DNA of 5,177 nt, taken from Vicinamibacteria bacterium. GTDB taxonomy: Bacteria; Acidobacteriota; Vicinamibacteria; Vicinamibacterales; 2-12-FULL-66-21. Under the pieces are notes generated by a model, which worked only from the letters and a program-made list of their open reading frames with translations, searched no databases and was not told the origin of the DNA. The DNA lies in NCBI GenBank assembly GCA_025937075.1, contig JAICSD010000339.1, positions 1-5,177 on the forward strand. Reading direction: 5' to 3'. A program made the translations under genes and the position numbers. Positions 1-5,177 of this stretch are shown piece after piece. Position 1 is the first letter of the stretch, and every line of letters begins with the position of its first letter.

Positions 1-709
1 AAAAGCGGCCGAGGTCGGCGACGCCCGCGAGCGCCGCAAGGCAGGCGACTGTGATGACGTGCATGCCGCGCGAGATGAGCAGTGAGTCGCGGACGCCGAA
101 CCGTACCGGAATCGATCGCAGGCCGGCCGCGCGATCGAACTCGAGATCCTGGCACGCGTAGAGGATGTCAAAGCCGCCCACCCACGTCCCGATCGCCGCA
201 CCGAGAATCCACGGCTCCAGCGCACCCGCCGGTCCGCCGGCGGCGAGCCAGCCCCCAACGGGGGCCACGGCCATGGCGAGCGCGAGGAACAGCTGCGTGT
301 ATGTGGTGTAGCGCTTCGCGAGCGAGTACCAGAACACGATCGCGAGGGCAAGCGGCGAAAGCGCGAAACAGGTGAAGCTCAGTTCGTAGGCGGCGAACAC
401 GAAGACGAGTGACGCGATCGCGACGAACACGACGGCTTCGGCGCGGCTCATCGCGCCGCGCGGAAGCTCGCGCATCGCGGTCCGCGGGTTCCTGGCGTCG
501 TACGCCGCGTCCACGAGCCGATTGAACCCCATCGCCGCGCTGCGGGCAGCAACCATCGCGACGACGATCCAGAGGACGCGACGCAGCACCTCGCCGGCCA
601 CGAGCGGGTGCGCATGCAGCGCCAGCAGCGCGCCCGTCAACGCGAACGGCAGCGCGAAGACGCTGTGGCTGAACCGGACGAACGACAGGTACGTTTGGAG
701 GTGGCGCAA
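1..709 (-). CDS. mqnP: UbiA-family prenyltransferase, probable MqnP (C-terminus cut by window edge)
   Basis: Integral-membrane aromatic prenyltransferase, expected to attach the polyprenyl tail to dihydroxynaphthoate in the futalosine pathway. I translated the reverse complement by hand: 236 residues are open from a TTG at 709 to the left edge. The first aspartate-rich motif is NRLVDAAYDARNPRT (residues 63-77, Asp67 and Asp71), and the second is DILYACQDLEFD (181-192, Asp181, Asp188 and Asp192). These are the Mg-diphosphate-binding motifs of UbiA enzymes. Hydrophobic segments lie near residues 14-32, 44-62, 92-108, 112-131, 137-158, 166-186 and 218-232. The N-terminus RFSHSVFALPFAL (12-24) is typical of this subgroup, and the TTG places it at the usual distance from the start. 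No ATG or GTG exists nearby in frame, and the ribosome-binding site is poor. The frame is open upstream through the heptamer repeat, so a further upstream start is possible. The MqnP assignment over UbiA (hydroxybenzoate) rests on the mqn neighbours. About 50-60 C-terminal residues are probably missing. Confidence 0.88.
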   Translation of the reverse strand, partial: MRHLQTYLSFVRFSHSVFALPFALTGALLALHAHPLVAGEVLRRVLWIVVAMVAARSAAMGFNRLVDAAYDARNPRTAMRELPRGAMSRAEAVVFVAIASLVFVFAAYELSFTCFALSPLALAIVFWYSLAKRYTTYTQLFLALAMAVAPVGGWLAAGGPAGALEPWILGAAIGTWVGGFDILYACQDLEFDRAAGLRSIPVRFGVRDSLLISRGMHVITVACLAALAGVADLGRF

Positions 710-713
710 AACG

Positions 714-762
714 GGTGCTCGGTGCTCGGTGCTAGGTGCTAGGTGCTCGGTGCTCGGTGCTC
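714..762. repeat. Heptamer tandem repeat, 7 x GGTGCTC/A
   Basis: Seven exact-length 7-bp units lie end to end. On the plus strand units 1-2 are GGTGCTC, units 3-4 are GGTGCTA, and units 5-7 are GGTGCTC. The tract ends 4 bp upstream of the proposed TTG start of mqnP. Because 7 is not a multiple of 3, each unit gained or lost shifts any reading frame that crosses it. On the minus strand the two variant units read TAGCACC and can supply a TAG stop in one frame. Confidence 0.95.
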
Positions 763-819
763 GCGTTCTTGCTTGGTTCTGGTTCTCGGTTCCCGCGTCG
801 GATTCTCGAGTCGGTCCAT
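739..819 (-). other. Short leader ORF with good ribosome-binding site upstream of mqnP
   Basis: On the minus strand a GAGAAGG (830-836) lies 10 nt before an ATG at 819. This is the best-looking translation start in the mqnX-mqnP gap. The frame runs 26 codons, rich in Arg, Glu, Pro and Thr, and ends at a TAG formed by a variant unit of the heptamer repeat (739-741). It could be a leader peptide, an alternative mqnP start now out of frame, or chance. The encoded peptide is low-complexity and resembles nothing I know, so I do not call it a protein gene. Confidence 0.25.
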
Positions 820-965
820 TCGCGGTTCACCTTCTCGATTGGCACAGGTCGCCAGATATTCAGCGTAGCGGACCGGCGGGCGCTCCAAAAATTGGGGTAG
901 GAACCGCGCCGAACCGACGGAGAACCTGAGAACCCAACCCGAGAACCCCAGAGAACCCGAGAACC
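775..965. repeat. Interspersed GAGAACC / GGTTCTC heptamers in inverted arrangement
   Basis: The rest of the mqnX-mqnP gap. GAGAACC occurs five times, starting at 920, 928, 941, 951 and 959; the last copy runs into the mqnX stop codon (complement of 965-967). On the other side, 775-794 holds three units of the opposite orientation (GGTTCT, GGTTCTC, GGTTCCC). The two clusters could pair across a core of about 125 nt (795-919). In that core I see no gene and no convincing promoter. A small palindrome, CCAAAAATTGG, lies at about 882-892 and is not a terminator by itself. Confidence 0.75.
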
Positions 966-2149
966 TAGTCCGTCTCGACCCACCGAACGTCCGCCGGCTC
1001 GATCCCGCCGACGAGATATTCTTCCACATCCTGCACGTGCTCGGGGATCCGCACGGCTATGAGCTGCGCGCGTTTGCCGGGCTCGATCGTGCCGAGTTCG
1101 TCCGCGAATCCGAGTGCTGCGGCGCCATGGATGGTGGCGCTGGCCAGAAGCTCGCGGGGCGGCACATGCGGGGCCGCGCGACGAACCGCGGCCAGCTCCG
1201 CAAAGAGGTTCAGGTCCTCGACGCTGGCGAGGCTGTCGGTGCCGATCGCCACGCGGACTCCGGACGCGTAGAACCGATCGATGGGCGGCTCGCCTGCGCC
1301 GGTCCAGAGGTTGCTCCGAGGACACGTCACGAGCGTCGCGCCGGCGCGGCGCAACCGGGTCAGCTCGTCATCCGTGAATCGCACCCCATGGACCGCGAGG
1401 AGCCGCTCGTTGAGCAGGCCGAACCGATCCATGTACTCGATCGGTCCGCAGCCCGGCGGTGTCCATCCATGGTTCCACACGCCGAGCGATTCGAGCAGCG
1501 CACGCCACTCCCCCGTGCCCCGCTGGAGAAACTCGATCTCAGCGCGCGATTCCCCGAGATGGATGCTGATCGGCGCGTCCTTCACACGCCGCGCGATGGC
1601 CTCGAACAGCGCCGGCGAGACGGAGTACGGCGCGTGCGGCACGATCGACGCGCGGAGCCACGCGATCGGGGTGAGCGCCGCGATCTGCTCGGCCGCGGCC
1701 TCCACGATCGCTTCAGGGTCGGGCGCCGAAAAGCCCAACAGCTCGCGGAAGAACACCGCGGACAGGTCGCTGTCCGCAATCCACTCGTACGTCGTGAAGG
1801 TGTTGGTGACGTCGCCGACGAGGACGGTGCCCGACGCTCGCGCTTCGGCTATCGCGGCGCCGATCGGTTCGGGCGGCTCGTGGGAGACGGTTCGTCGCAG
1901 CGCCATCAGCGCGGCGGCCCACTTCGGCATCGATTGGGCCGGCGGGACCTGTCCCCGCATCCAGGAGAGTTCGAGGTGCGTGTGGGCGTTGACGAGTCCT
2001 GGCAGGATCGCCACCGATCCAAGGTCGACGACACGTTCTGCGTGGTGTCGCCCGACCGTTTCAACGAGCCCCCGCTCCGTCGAGATGACGCCGTCGGCGA
2101 TCGGCGGACGCGCAATCGGGAGGACCCAACGGGCCTTGAAGGAAGTCAT
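965..2149 (-). CDS. mqnX: Amidohydrolase (cog0402 type), probable aminofutalosine deaminase MqnX
   Basis: Predicted cytoplasmic metal-dependent deaminase converting 6-amino-6-deoxyfutalosine to futalosine. The protein is 394 residues from the ATG at 2149, which begins MTSFKARWVLP. A TTG at 2188 is in frame but lies inside the palindromic repeat and adds 13 unlikely residues. The amidohydrolase metal and active-site motifs appear in order: NAHTH (His56 and His58), VPHAPYSVSP (169-178), HLGES (His197, Glu200), VHG (His254), CPRSN (276-280) and TDS (Asp305). The C-terminal IEPGKRAQLIAV (355-366) closes the small beta-sandwich domain usual for this superfamily. It lies between mqnC and mqnP on the same strand. 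Members of cog0402 are known to deaminate aminofutalosine in other bacteria, and the position inside an mqn cluster supports that role over guanine, cytosine, S-adenosylhomocysteine or triazine substrates. Substrate specificity cannot be read from sequence alone. No strong ribosome-binding site precedes the ATG. Confidence 0.85.
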   Translation of the reverse strand: MTSFKARWVLPIARPPIADGVISTERGLVETVGRHHAERVVDLGSVAILPGLVNAHTHLELSWMRGQVPPAQSMPKWAAALMALRRTVSHEPPEPIGAAIAEARASGTVLVGDVTNTFTTYEWIADSDLSAVFFRELLGFSAPDPEAIVEAAAEQIAALTPIAWLRASIVPHAPYSVSPALFEAIARRVKDAPISIHLGESRAEIEFLQRGTGEWRALLESLGVWNHGWTPPGCGPIEYMDRFGLLNERLLAVHGVRFTDDELTRLRRAGATLVTCPRSNLWTGAGEPPIDRFYASGVRVAIGTDSLASVEDLNLFAELAAVRRAAPHVPPRELLASATIHGAAALGFADELGTIEPGKRAQLIAVRIPEHVQDVEEYLVGGIEPADVRWVETD

Positions 2150-2174
2150 CGGTGAGCGCGGATCCGAGCCGCCG

Positions 2175-2291
2175 AAAAAAGGGGACAACCGCCTTTTTTC
2201 ACAAAAGGGGACAGCCTGTTGGTGCGCGTTCGAGTCCTATTCTGTCGGCTGTCCCCTTTTTTCGCGAAAAAAGGCGGTTGTCCCCTTTTTT
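2175..2291. repeat. Large nested palindrome (REP/MITE-like) between mqnC and mqnX
   Basis: The outer 25 bp (2175-2199) is a perfect inverted match to 2267-2291. A further 14 bp (2203-2216) matches 2247-2260, with a few unpaired bases between the two stems. The loop is 30 nt (2217-2246). Each outer arm is itself a smaller inverted repeat (AAAAAAGG...CCTTTTTT), so a cruciform with side hairpins is possible. The motif AAAAGGGGACA followed by RCC occurs four times, twice in each orientation. The element starts 6 bp after the mqnC stop and ends about 25 bp before the mqnX ATG. It is locally A/T-tracted, unlike the surrounding coding DNA. It resembles dispersed palindromes of the kind mobilised by REP-associated tyrosine transposases, though no transposase is in the window. 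It might also act as a bidirectional terminator or an mRNA-stabilising hairpin. Confidence 0.9.
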
Positions 2292-2297
2292 TGTGGG

Positions 2298-3506
2298 TCA
2301 CCGCGGCTGCGAGCGGAGCTGCTTTTCGCGCGCGCTGCGGGCGGCGTAGCTGTTCAGCTCCTCCGGCCGGCTCGCGTCACCGTCGGCGCGCGCGGTCGCA
2401 AGCTCCAGCATGCGCGGCACCTCGCGGGTGCGGAAGTAGGGATCGCCGAGAATCTCGTAGTGCATGTTCCGGCGCTTCGCCGTGAAACCGGCGTTCTCGA
2501 TGTTCCGAACGACTTCGACTTCGTCCATGCAGTACGCCGCGCCGGCCGCGCGGACGACGTTCTCCTCGATCATCACGCTGCCCATGTCGTTCGCGCCATA
2601 CGCGAGGCTGAGCTGCCCGACCTTCCCCCCCTGCGTCACCCAGGACGCCTGCAGGCTCGGGAAGTTGTCGAGGACGATCCGCGCGAGCGCCAGCATCCGG
2701 AGATATTCCATGCCCGTCGCTTCGTATCCGCCAAGCTGCGTGTGCTCGGGTTGATAGCTCCACGCGATGAACGCCGTGAAGCCGCCGCGCTCGTCCTGCA
2801 CTTCGCGCAATCGCGTGAGGTGCTCGATGCGCTCCTCGACGGTCTCCACGTGCCCATACATCATCGTCGCGGTGGTCCTCAGCCCCGCGGCGTGCGCGTG
2901 GCGCATCACGTCCAGCCACTCGTCGGCGGTGGCCTTGCCGTAACAGTTGAGGATCTTGCGGACGCGATCGACGAGGATCTCGGCGCCGCCTCCGGGGATC
3001 GAGTCGAGACCCGCCGCGATCAGCCGGTCGATGACGGCCGGCACCGGCAGCTTCGTCATCCGCGTGAGGTGGATGACCTCCGGCGGCGAGAGCGCATGCA
3101 GGCGGAACTCGGGATACCGCTGCTTGACGGCGCGGAACAGGTCTTCGTACCACTCGATCGGCAGGTCCGGGTTGTGGCCCCCCTGCAGGAGCAACTGCCC
3201 GCCCCCCAGCGCGATGGTCTCGTCGATCTTGCGAAAGATTTCATCGAATCCGAGGACGTATCCCTCGCTCGATCCGACCGGCCGGTAGAACGCGCAGAAG
3301 TTGCACCGCGCGACGCAGACGTTGGTGTAGTTGACGTTGCGGTCGATGATGTACGTGACGACAGCGCCCGGATGCTTGCGCGCGCGGATCTCGTCGGCGA
3401 GGCGGCCGAGCACCGGTAACGGCGCCTCGTGAAAAAGCGCGGCGGCCTCGGACGCGGTGACCCGCCCGCCGGAACGGACCTTCTCGACGATCGTGGGGAT
3501 GGTCAT
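2298..3506 (-). CDS. mqnC: Cyclic dehypoxanthinyl futalosine synthase (radical SAM) MqnC
   Basis: Radical-SAM enzyme that cyclises dehypoxanthinyl futalosine, the step after nucleobase removal in futalosine-dependent menaquinone synthesis. The protein is 402 residues, slightly longer than usual because of a charged C-terminal tail after about residue 370. The [4Fe-4S] cluster motif is CVARCNFC (Cys64, Cys68, Cys71) followed by AFYRP. Other family signatures are GGGQLLLQGGHNPDLP (101-116), the SAM-region GGGAEIL (172-178), TMMYGHVET (214-222) and the C-terminal-domain segments WVTQGGKVGQLSL (289-301) and YGANDMGSVMIEENVV (303-318). GQLSLAYGANDMG with the downstream EENVV is typical of MqnC rather than MqnE or CofH. 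The ATG at 3506 overlaps the mqnA stop as ATGA, which indicates translational coupling; no separate ribosome-binding site is evident. All key residues expected of an active enzyme are present. Confidence 0.95.
   Translation of the reverse strand: MTIPTIVEKVRSGGRVTASEAAALFHEAPLPVLGRLADEIRARKHPGAVVTYIIDRNVNYTNVCVARCNFCAFYRPVGSSEGYVLGFDEIFRKIDETIALGGGQLLLQGGHNPDLPIEWYEDLFRAVKQRYPEFRLHALSPPEVIHLTRMTKLPVPAVIDRLIAAGLDSIPGGGAEILVDRVRKILNCYGKATADEWLDVMRHAHAAGLRTTATMMYGHVETVEERIEHLTRLREVQDERGGFTAFIAWSYQPEHTQLGGYEATGMEYLRMLALARIVLDNFPSLQASWVTQGGKVGQLSLAYGANDMGSVMIEENVVRAAGAAYCMDEVEVVRNIENAGFTAKRRNMHYEILGDPYFRTREVPRMLELATARADGDASRPEELNSYAARSAREKQLRSQPR
3503..3506 (-). promoter_or_regulatory. mqnA stop / mqnC start overlap (ATGA)
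   Basis: The TGA ending mqnA (3503-3505) overlaps the ATG of mqnC (3504-3506) by 4 bp in total. The sequence before this ATG on the minus strand is T-rich and lacks a purine-rich ribosome-binding site. Termination-reinitiation is therefore the likely way mqnC is translated, tying MqnC output to MqnA. Confidence 0.8.
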
Positions 3507-4288
3507 TGTGGAAAAAACGGCACGGTGCCCGTGTCCTGAACCAGCCCGTGTTTGGCAACCAGGTCGTAATAGAGCTGCAACCCTTCAGCCTCTCGGGCCC
3601 CGAAGCGATACTTGATATTTTCGCGCAAATAGCGACGGCCCGTCGCCGCGCGCTCGGGGCCGCAATACGCGTCCGCAATTTCGTCGGTATGCGCGACGCC
3701 CTCGTCTCGGGCGTGCTGGAGCGCAGCGATTTCGGCGGACCCGACCTTCCCTGCGCGGCCGGTCCAGGCCGCCCACACGAACGGCAGGCCGGTAAGCGAT
3801 GTCCATTCCGCTCCGAGATCGATCTTCTGAAACCCCTCCGCTTCGTGGTCGAGAAACAACGCCGGATCGCCGATCAGCAGCGCCGCATCGCAGCCCTCGA
3901 GCCGCGCGGCCGCCTCCGGCTGGACGGACACGAACTCCGGTTCGATGCCCCATCGCTCGTGACACAGGACCATCGCCAGCCCGGCGGACGTGCGTGAGCT
4001 CGCGTCGAGGCCAAGCCGTTGCACGCGGTCGATGGGCACTCGCGTGAACACCGCGACTGATGCAACCGGACCATCCGACACGATGCCCAGGTCGGGCACG
4101 AAGTGGTAGGAGCGGCTCCGCAGCGCCTCGACGGTCGGAATCATCCCGATGTCGATCTGGCGCCCGTGCAGCAGCTCCGCGCAAACGGCCGGCACATCGT
4201 ACCGCAGGCTGAAAAGATCGGACCGACGCTCGAGCCCATAGACGAGCGGTCGCACGTTCAAGTAACTGACTGCACCTAGACGAGTCAT
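3503..4288 (-). CDS. mqnA: Chorismate dehydratase MqnA
   Basis: First committed enzyme of the futalosine pathway, dehydrating chorismate to 3-[(1-carboxyvinyl)oxy]benzoate in the cytoplasm. The protein is 261 residues, within the normal family range, with the fold of a type-2 periplasmic-binding protein but no signal peptide. Recognisable segments are GAVSYLNVRPLVYGLE (5-20), IDIGMIPTVEALR (45-57), SDGPVASVAVF (71-81), SSRTSAGLAMVL (97-108), DAALLIGDPAL (134-144), the LTGLPFVWAAW segment (165-175) and YCGPERAATGRRYL (208-221). The IGDPAL and LPFVWAAW blocks are characteristic of MqnA and also occur in the distantly related MqnD. The N-terminal SYLN-RPL motif favours MqnA. The ATG at 4288 starts directly at the conserved N-terminus, with an AGG about 6 nt upstream as a weak ribosome-binding site. 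It is separated from the mqnE-like gene by 112 bp and overlaps mqnC by 4 bp. Confidence 0.94.
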   Translation of the reverse strand: MTRLGAVSYLNVRPLVYGLERRSDLFSLRYDVPAVCAELLHGRQIDIGMIPTVEALRSRSYHFVPDLGIVSDGPVASVAVFTRVPIDRVQRLGLDASSRTSAGLAMVLCHERWGIEPEFVSVQPEAAARLEGCDAALLIGDPALFLDHEAEGFQKIDLGAEWTSLTGLPFVWAAWTGRAGKVGSAEIAALQHARDEGVAHTDEIADAYCGPERAATGRRYLRENIKYRFGAREAEGLQLYYDLVAKHGLVQDTGTVPFFPQ

Positions 4289-4400
4289 GAAAGCCTGTCA
4301 ACTACGCAAGCACGCAATCTCCAATCACGCAAGGTGATCTCGTCGCGCAAAGGGATAAGTGGCGTGTCCTGGCGTAGTTGGAAGTCCTGAAACTGCGTAG
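4289..4400. repeat. mqnE-mqnA spacer with short inverted and direct repeats
   Basis: A 112-bp gap that is less GC-rich than the flanking genes. CAACTACGC (4299-4307) is the exact inverse of GCGTAGTTG (4372-4380), giving a 9-bp stem around a 64-nt interior. GCGTAGTT recurs at 4395-4402, overlapping the mqnE stop codon. ACGCAA recurs at about 4304, 4312 and 4327. No U-tract follows the stem, so I do not read it as an intrinsic terminator. No clear promoter is visible. Confidence 0.6.
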
Positions 4401-5177
4401 TTACGTGAGACGCCACCCCGCGTCGCGTTCCACCGGTTCCAGCCCTGCCGCGCTGATGTTTCCCTTGATTTCTTCGACCGGACTTCGGCGGCGGCCCAGA
4501 TCGCCTTCGAGCGGCGAGACACCATCCACGTCGTCGGCGCCCATCGTCAGGGCGACCTGCGCGAGCTTCGGACCGTAAAGCGCCCAGTCGACCTGAATCG
4601 AATCGATTGCATCCGCAAGCAGCCGCCCCATCGCAACCATCTTCACATCGTCGTAGCCCGTGGACGGCTGCGCGACGGAACTGACGCGCGGGAGCGGCGC
4701 GAAGACGCGCACACCCCCGACTTCGCGCTGAATCTGCTGCGCGCGCAGGACGTGCGCGATGCGCTCGCCAGACGAGGATGGACCCTCCGGCGCCCCGTGG
4801 ACGGTGAGCCGCGGCACGAGCAGGCCCTCGTCCCGCGCGTCGCGAACGAGCCCGATGATGTCGTCGGAGGCGTCCACCGGCGCATCGGCCACCGATTCGA
4901 GGCCCGCGTCTCGCAGCGCGCGCAGCAGCGTGCGGAATCCGTCGCGCGATCCAAATGTCGCGTCGAGGAGGTCCGTCAACGAGTACGCCGTCAGCGGCAC
5001 ACCGGATGTGTCCGCGAGCGTTCGCGCCTTGGAGACGGCGGCGACGGCATCCTCCAGCGATCGCGGGCGACCCGTCAGCCGGATTTCACCTGCACGCGCC
5101 GTCGAGGGGAGCGCAGATGGAACGGCATCGCCGTGCACTTCGAATACACGCAGGAACGTCGTCTTGACGCCGTGACG
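4401..5177 (-). CDS. mqnE: MqnE-like radical SAM protein, C-terminal 258 residues (aminofutalosine synthase, divergent)
   Basis: Probably aminofutalosine synthase, which joins 3-enolpyruvylbenzoate to the 5'-deoxyadenosyl group of SAM. The frame is open to the right edge, so the visible part is 258 residues and the N-terminus, where the CxxxCxxC cluster motif should be, is outside the window. A GTG at 5138 is in frame but is internal. Family features are in the C-terminal half: TGYDDVKMVAMGRLL (173-187), YGPKLAQVALTMGADDVDG (201-219), LGRRRSPVEEI (227-237) and AGLEPVERD (244-252), matching the GPKLAQVAL...GADDLDG...AG..PVERD pattern of MqnE. The central barrel is unusual. GLESVADAPVDASDD (92-106) stands where MqnC and MqnE carry a GGGAE motif, and TVHGAP (125-130) where they carry T-M-YGH. 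The protein is also shorter there by roughly 20 residues. It is either a lineage-specific MqnE or a degenerate paralogue; its place at the head of this mqn cluster favours the former. Confidence 0.75.
   Translation of the reverse strand, partial: RHGVKTTFLRVFEVHGDAVPSALPSTARAGEIRLTGRPRSLEDAVAAVSKARTLADTSGVPLTAYSLTDLLDATFGSRDGFRTLLRALRDAGLESVADAPVDASDDIIGLVRDARDEGLLVPRLTVHGAPEGPSSSGERIAHVLRAQQIQREVGGVRVFAPLPRVSSVAQPSTGYDDVKMVAMGRLLADAIDSIQVDWALYGPKLAQVALTMGADDVDGVSPLEGDLGRRRSPVEEIKGNISAAGLEPVERDAGWRLT

Noticed and set aside
714..762. Possible CRISPR-like array
   Set aside because: The units are 7 bp, contiguous and without spacers: a simple tandem repeat.
838..856. TTGGCAC followed by GCC, resembling a sigma-54 promoter on the plus strand
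   Set aside because: The GG to GC spacing is 2 bp too short and there is no plus-strand gene downstream.
732..1325. Minus-strand 197-codon open frame overlapping the mqnX 3' end and the gap
   Set aside because: It overlaps the mqnX coding region in another frame and its sequence is Arg-rich with no domain; only the short SD-preceded segment ending at 739, in a different frame, was worth noting.
1037..2155. A 372-codon open frame on the plus strand opposite mqnX
   Set aside because: It is antisense to clear amidohydrolase motifs and its product is Arg/Asp/Gly-rich and low-complexity; treated as a shadow.
2217..2246. GTTCGAGTCCT in the palindrome loop, resembling the T-loop of a tRNA
   Set aside because: The flanking bases do not form a T-stem and no acceptor, D or anticodon arms are present. 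At most it could be a remnant; chance is more likely.
1281..3419. A 712-codon open frame on the plus strand, antisense to mqnX and mqnC
   Set aside because: It lies wholly opposite two well-recognised genes, crosses the palindrome, and encodes an Arg/Ala/Ser/Pro-rich sequence with no recognisable domain. This is the usual artefact of high-GC coding DNA.
5136..5138. GTG as the true start of the mqnE-like gene
   Set aside because: The frame stays open to the window edge, no ribosome-binding site precedes the GTG, and a protein starting there would lack the radical-SAM cluster region.

Overview
This is a high-GC bacterial window carrying five consecutive genes of the futalosine (Mqn) route to menaquinone, all on the minus strand. 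In transcription order, right to left, they are: a partial mqnE-like radical-SAM gene running off the right edge, mqnA, mqnC, an aminofutalosine deaminase of the cog0402 amidohydrolase type (mqnX-like), and a UbiA-type prenyltransferase (mqnP-like) running off the left edge. The futalosine pathway, the high GC and the short 7-bp repeat tracts between genes together suggest an Acidobacteriota-like environmental bacterium. That assignment is an inference from memory, not something the sequence proves.

Pathway logic: MqnA dehydrates chorismate to 3-enolpyruvylbenzoate. MqnE joins this to the adenosyl group of SAM, giving aminofutalosine. The deaminase converts aminofutalosine to futalosine. MqnB, not in this window, removes hypoxanthine. 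MqnC cyclises the product, MqnD (also not seen) releases dihydroxynaphthoate, and MqnP prenylates that in the membrane. Five of the steps are therefore encoded side by side.

Layout: positions 1-709 hold mqnP (C-terminus missing, TTG start likely). Positions 710-964 are a non-coding gap with a 7 x 7 bp tandem repeat and a set of GAGAACC/GGTTCTC repeats. Positions 965-2149 hold mqnX. Positions 2150-2297 are a gap filled almost entirely by a large nested palindrome. Positions 2298-3506 hold mqnC, overlapping mqnA (3503-4288) by 4 bp. Positions 4289-4400 are a short gap with repeats, and 4401-5177 is the C-terminal part of the mqnE-like gene.

The points most worth a second look are: (i) the MqnE-like protein keeps the family's C-terminal signature but lacks the central GGGAE and MYGH motifs that the neighbouring MqnC retains; (ii) the heptamer tract lies between a well-formed ribosome-binding site/ATG and the mqnP coding sequence, where gain of one unit would fuse them in frame; (iii) the long palindrome separates mqnC from mqnX inside an otherwise compact operon.
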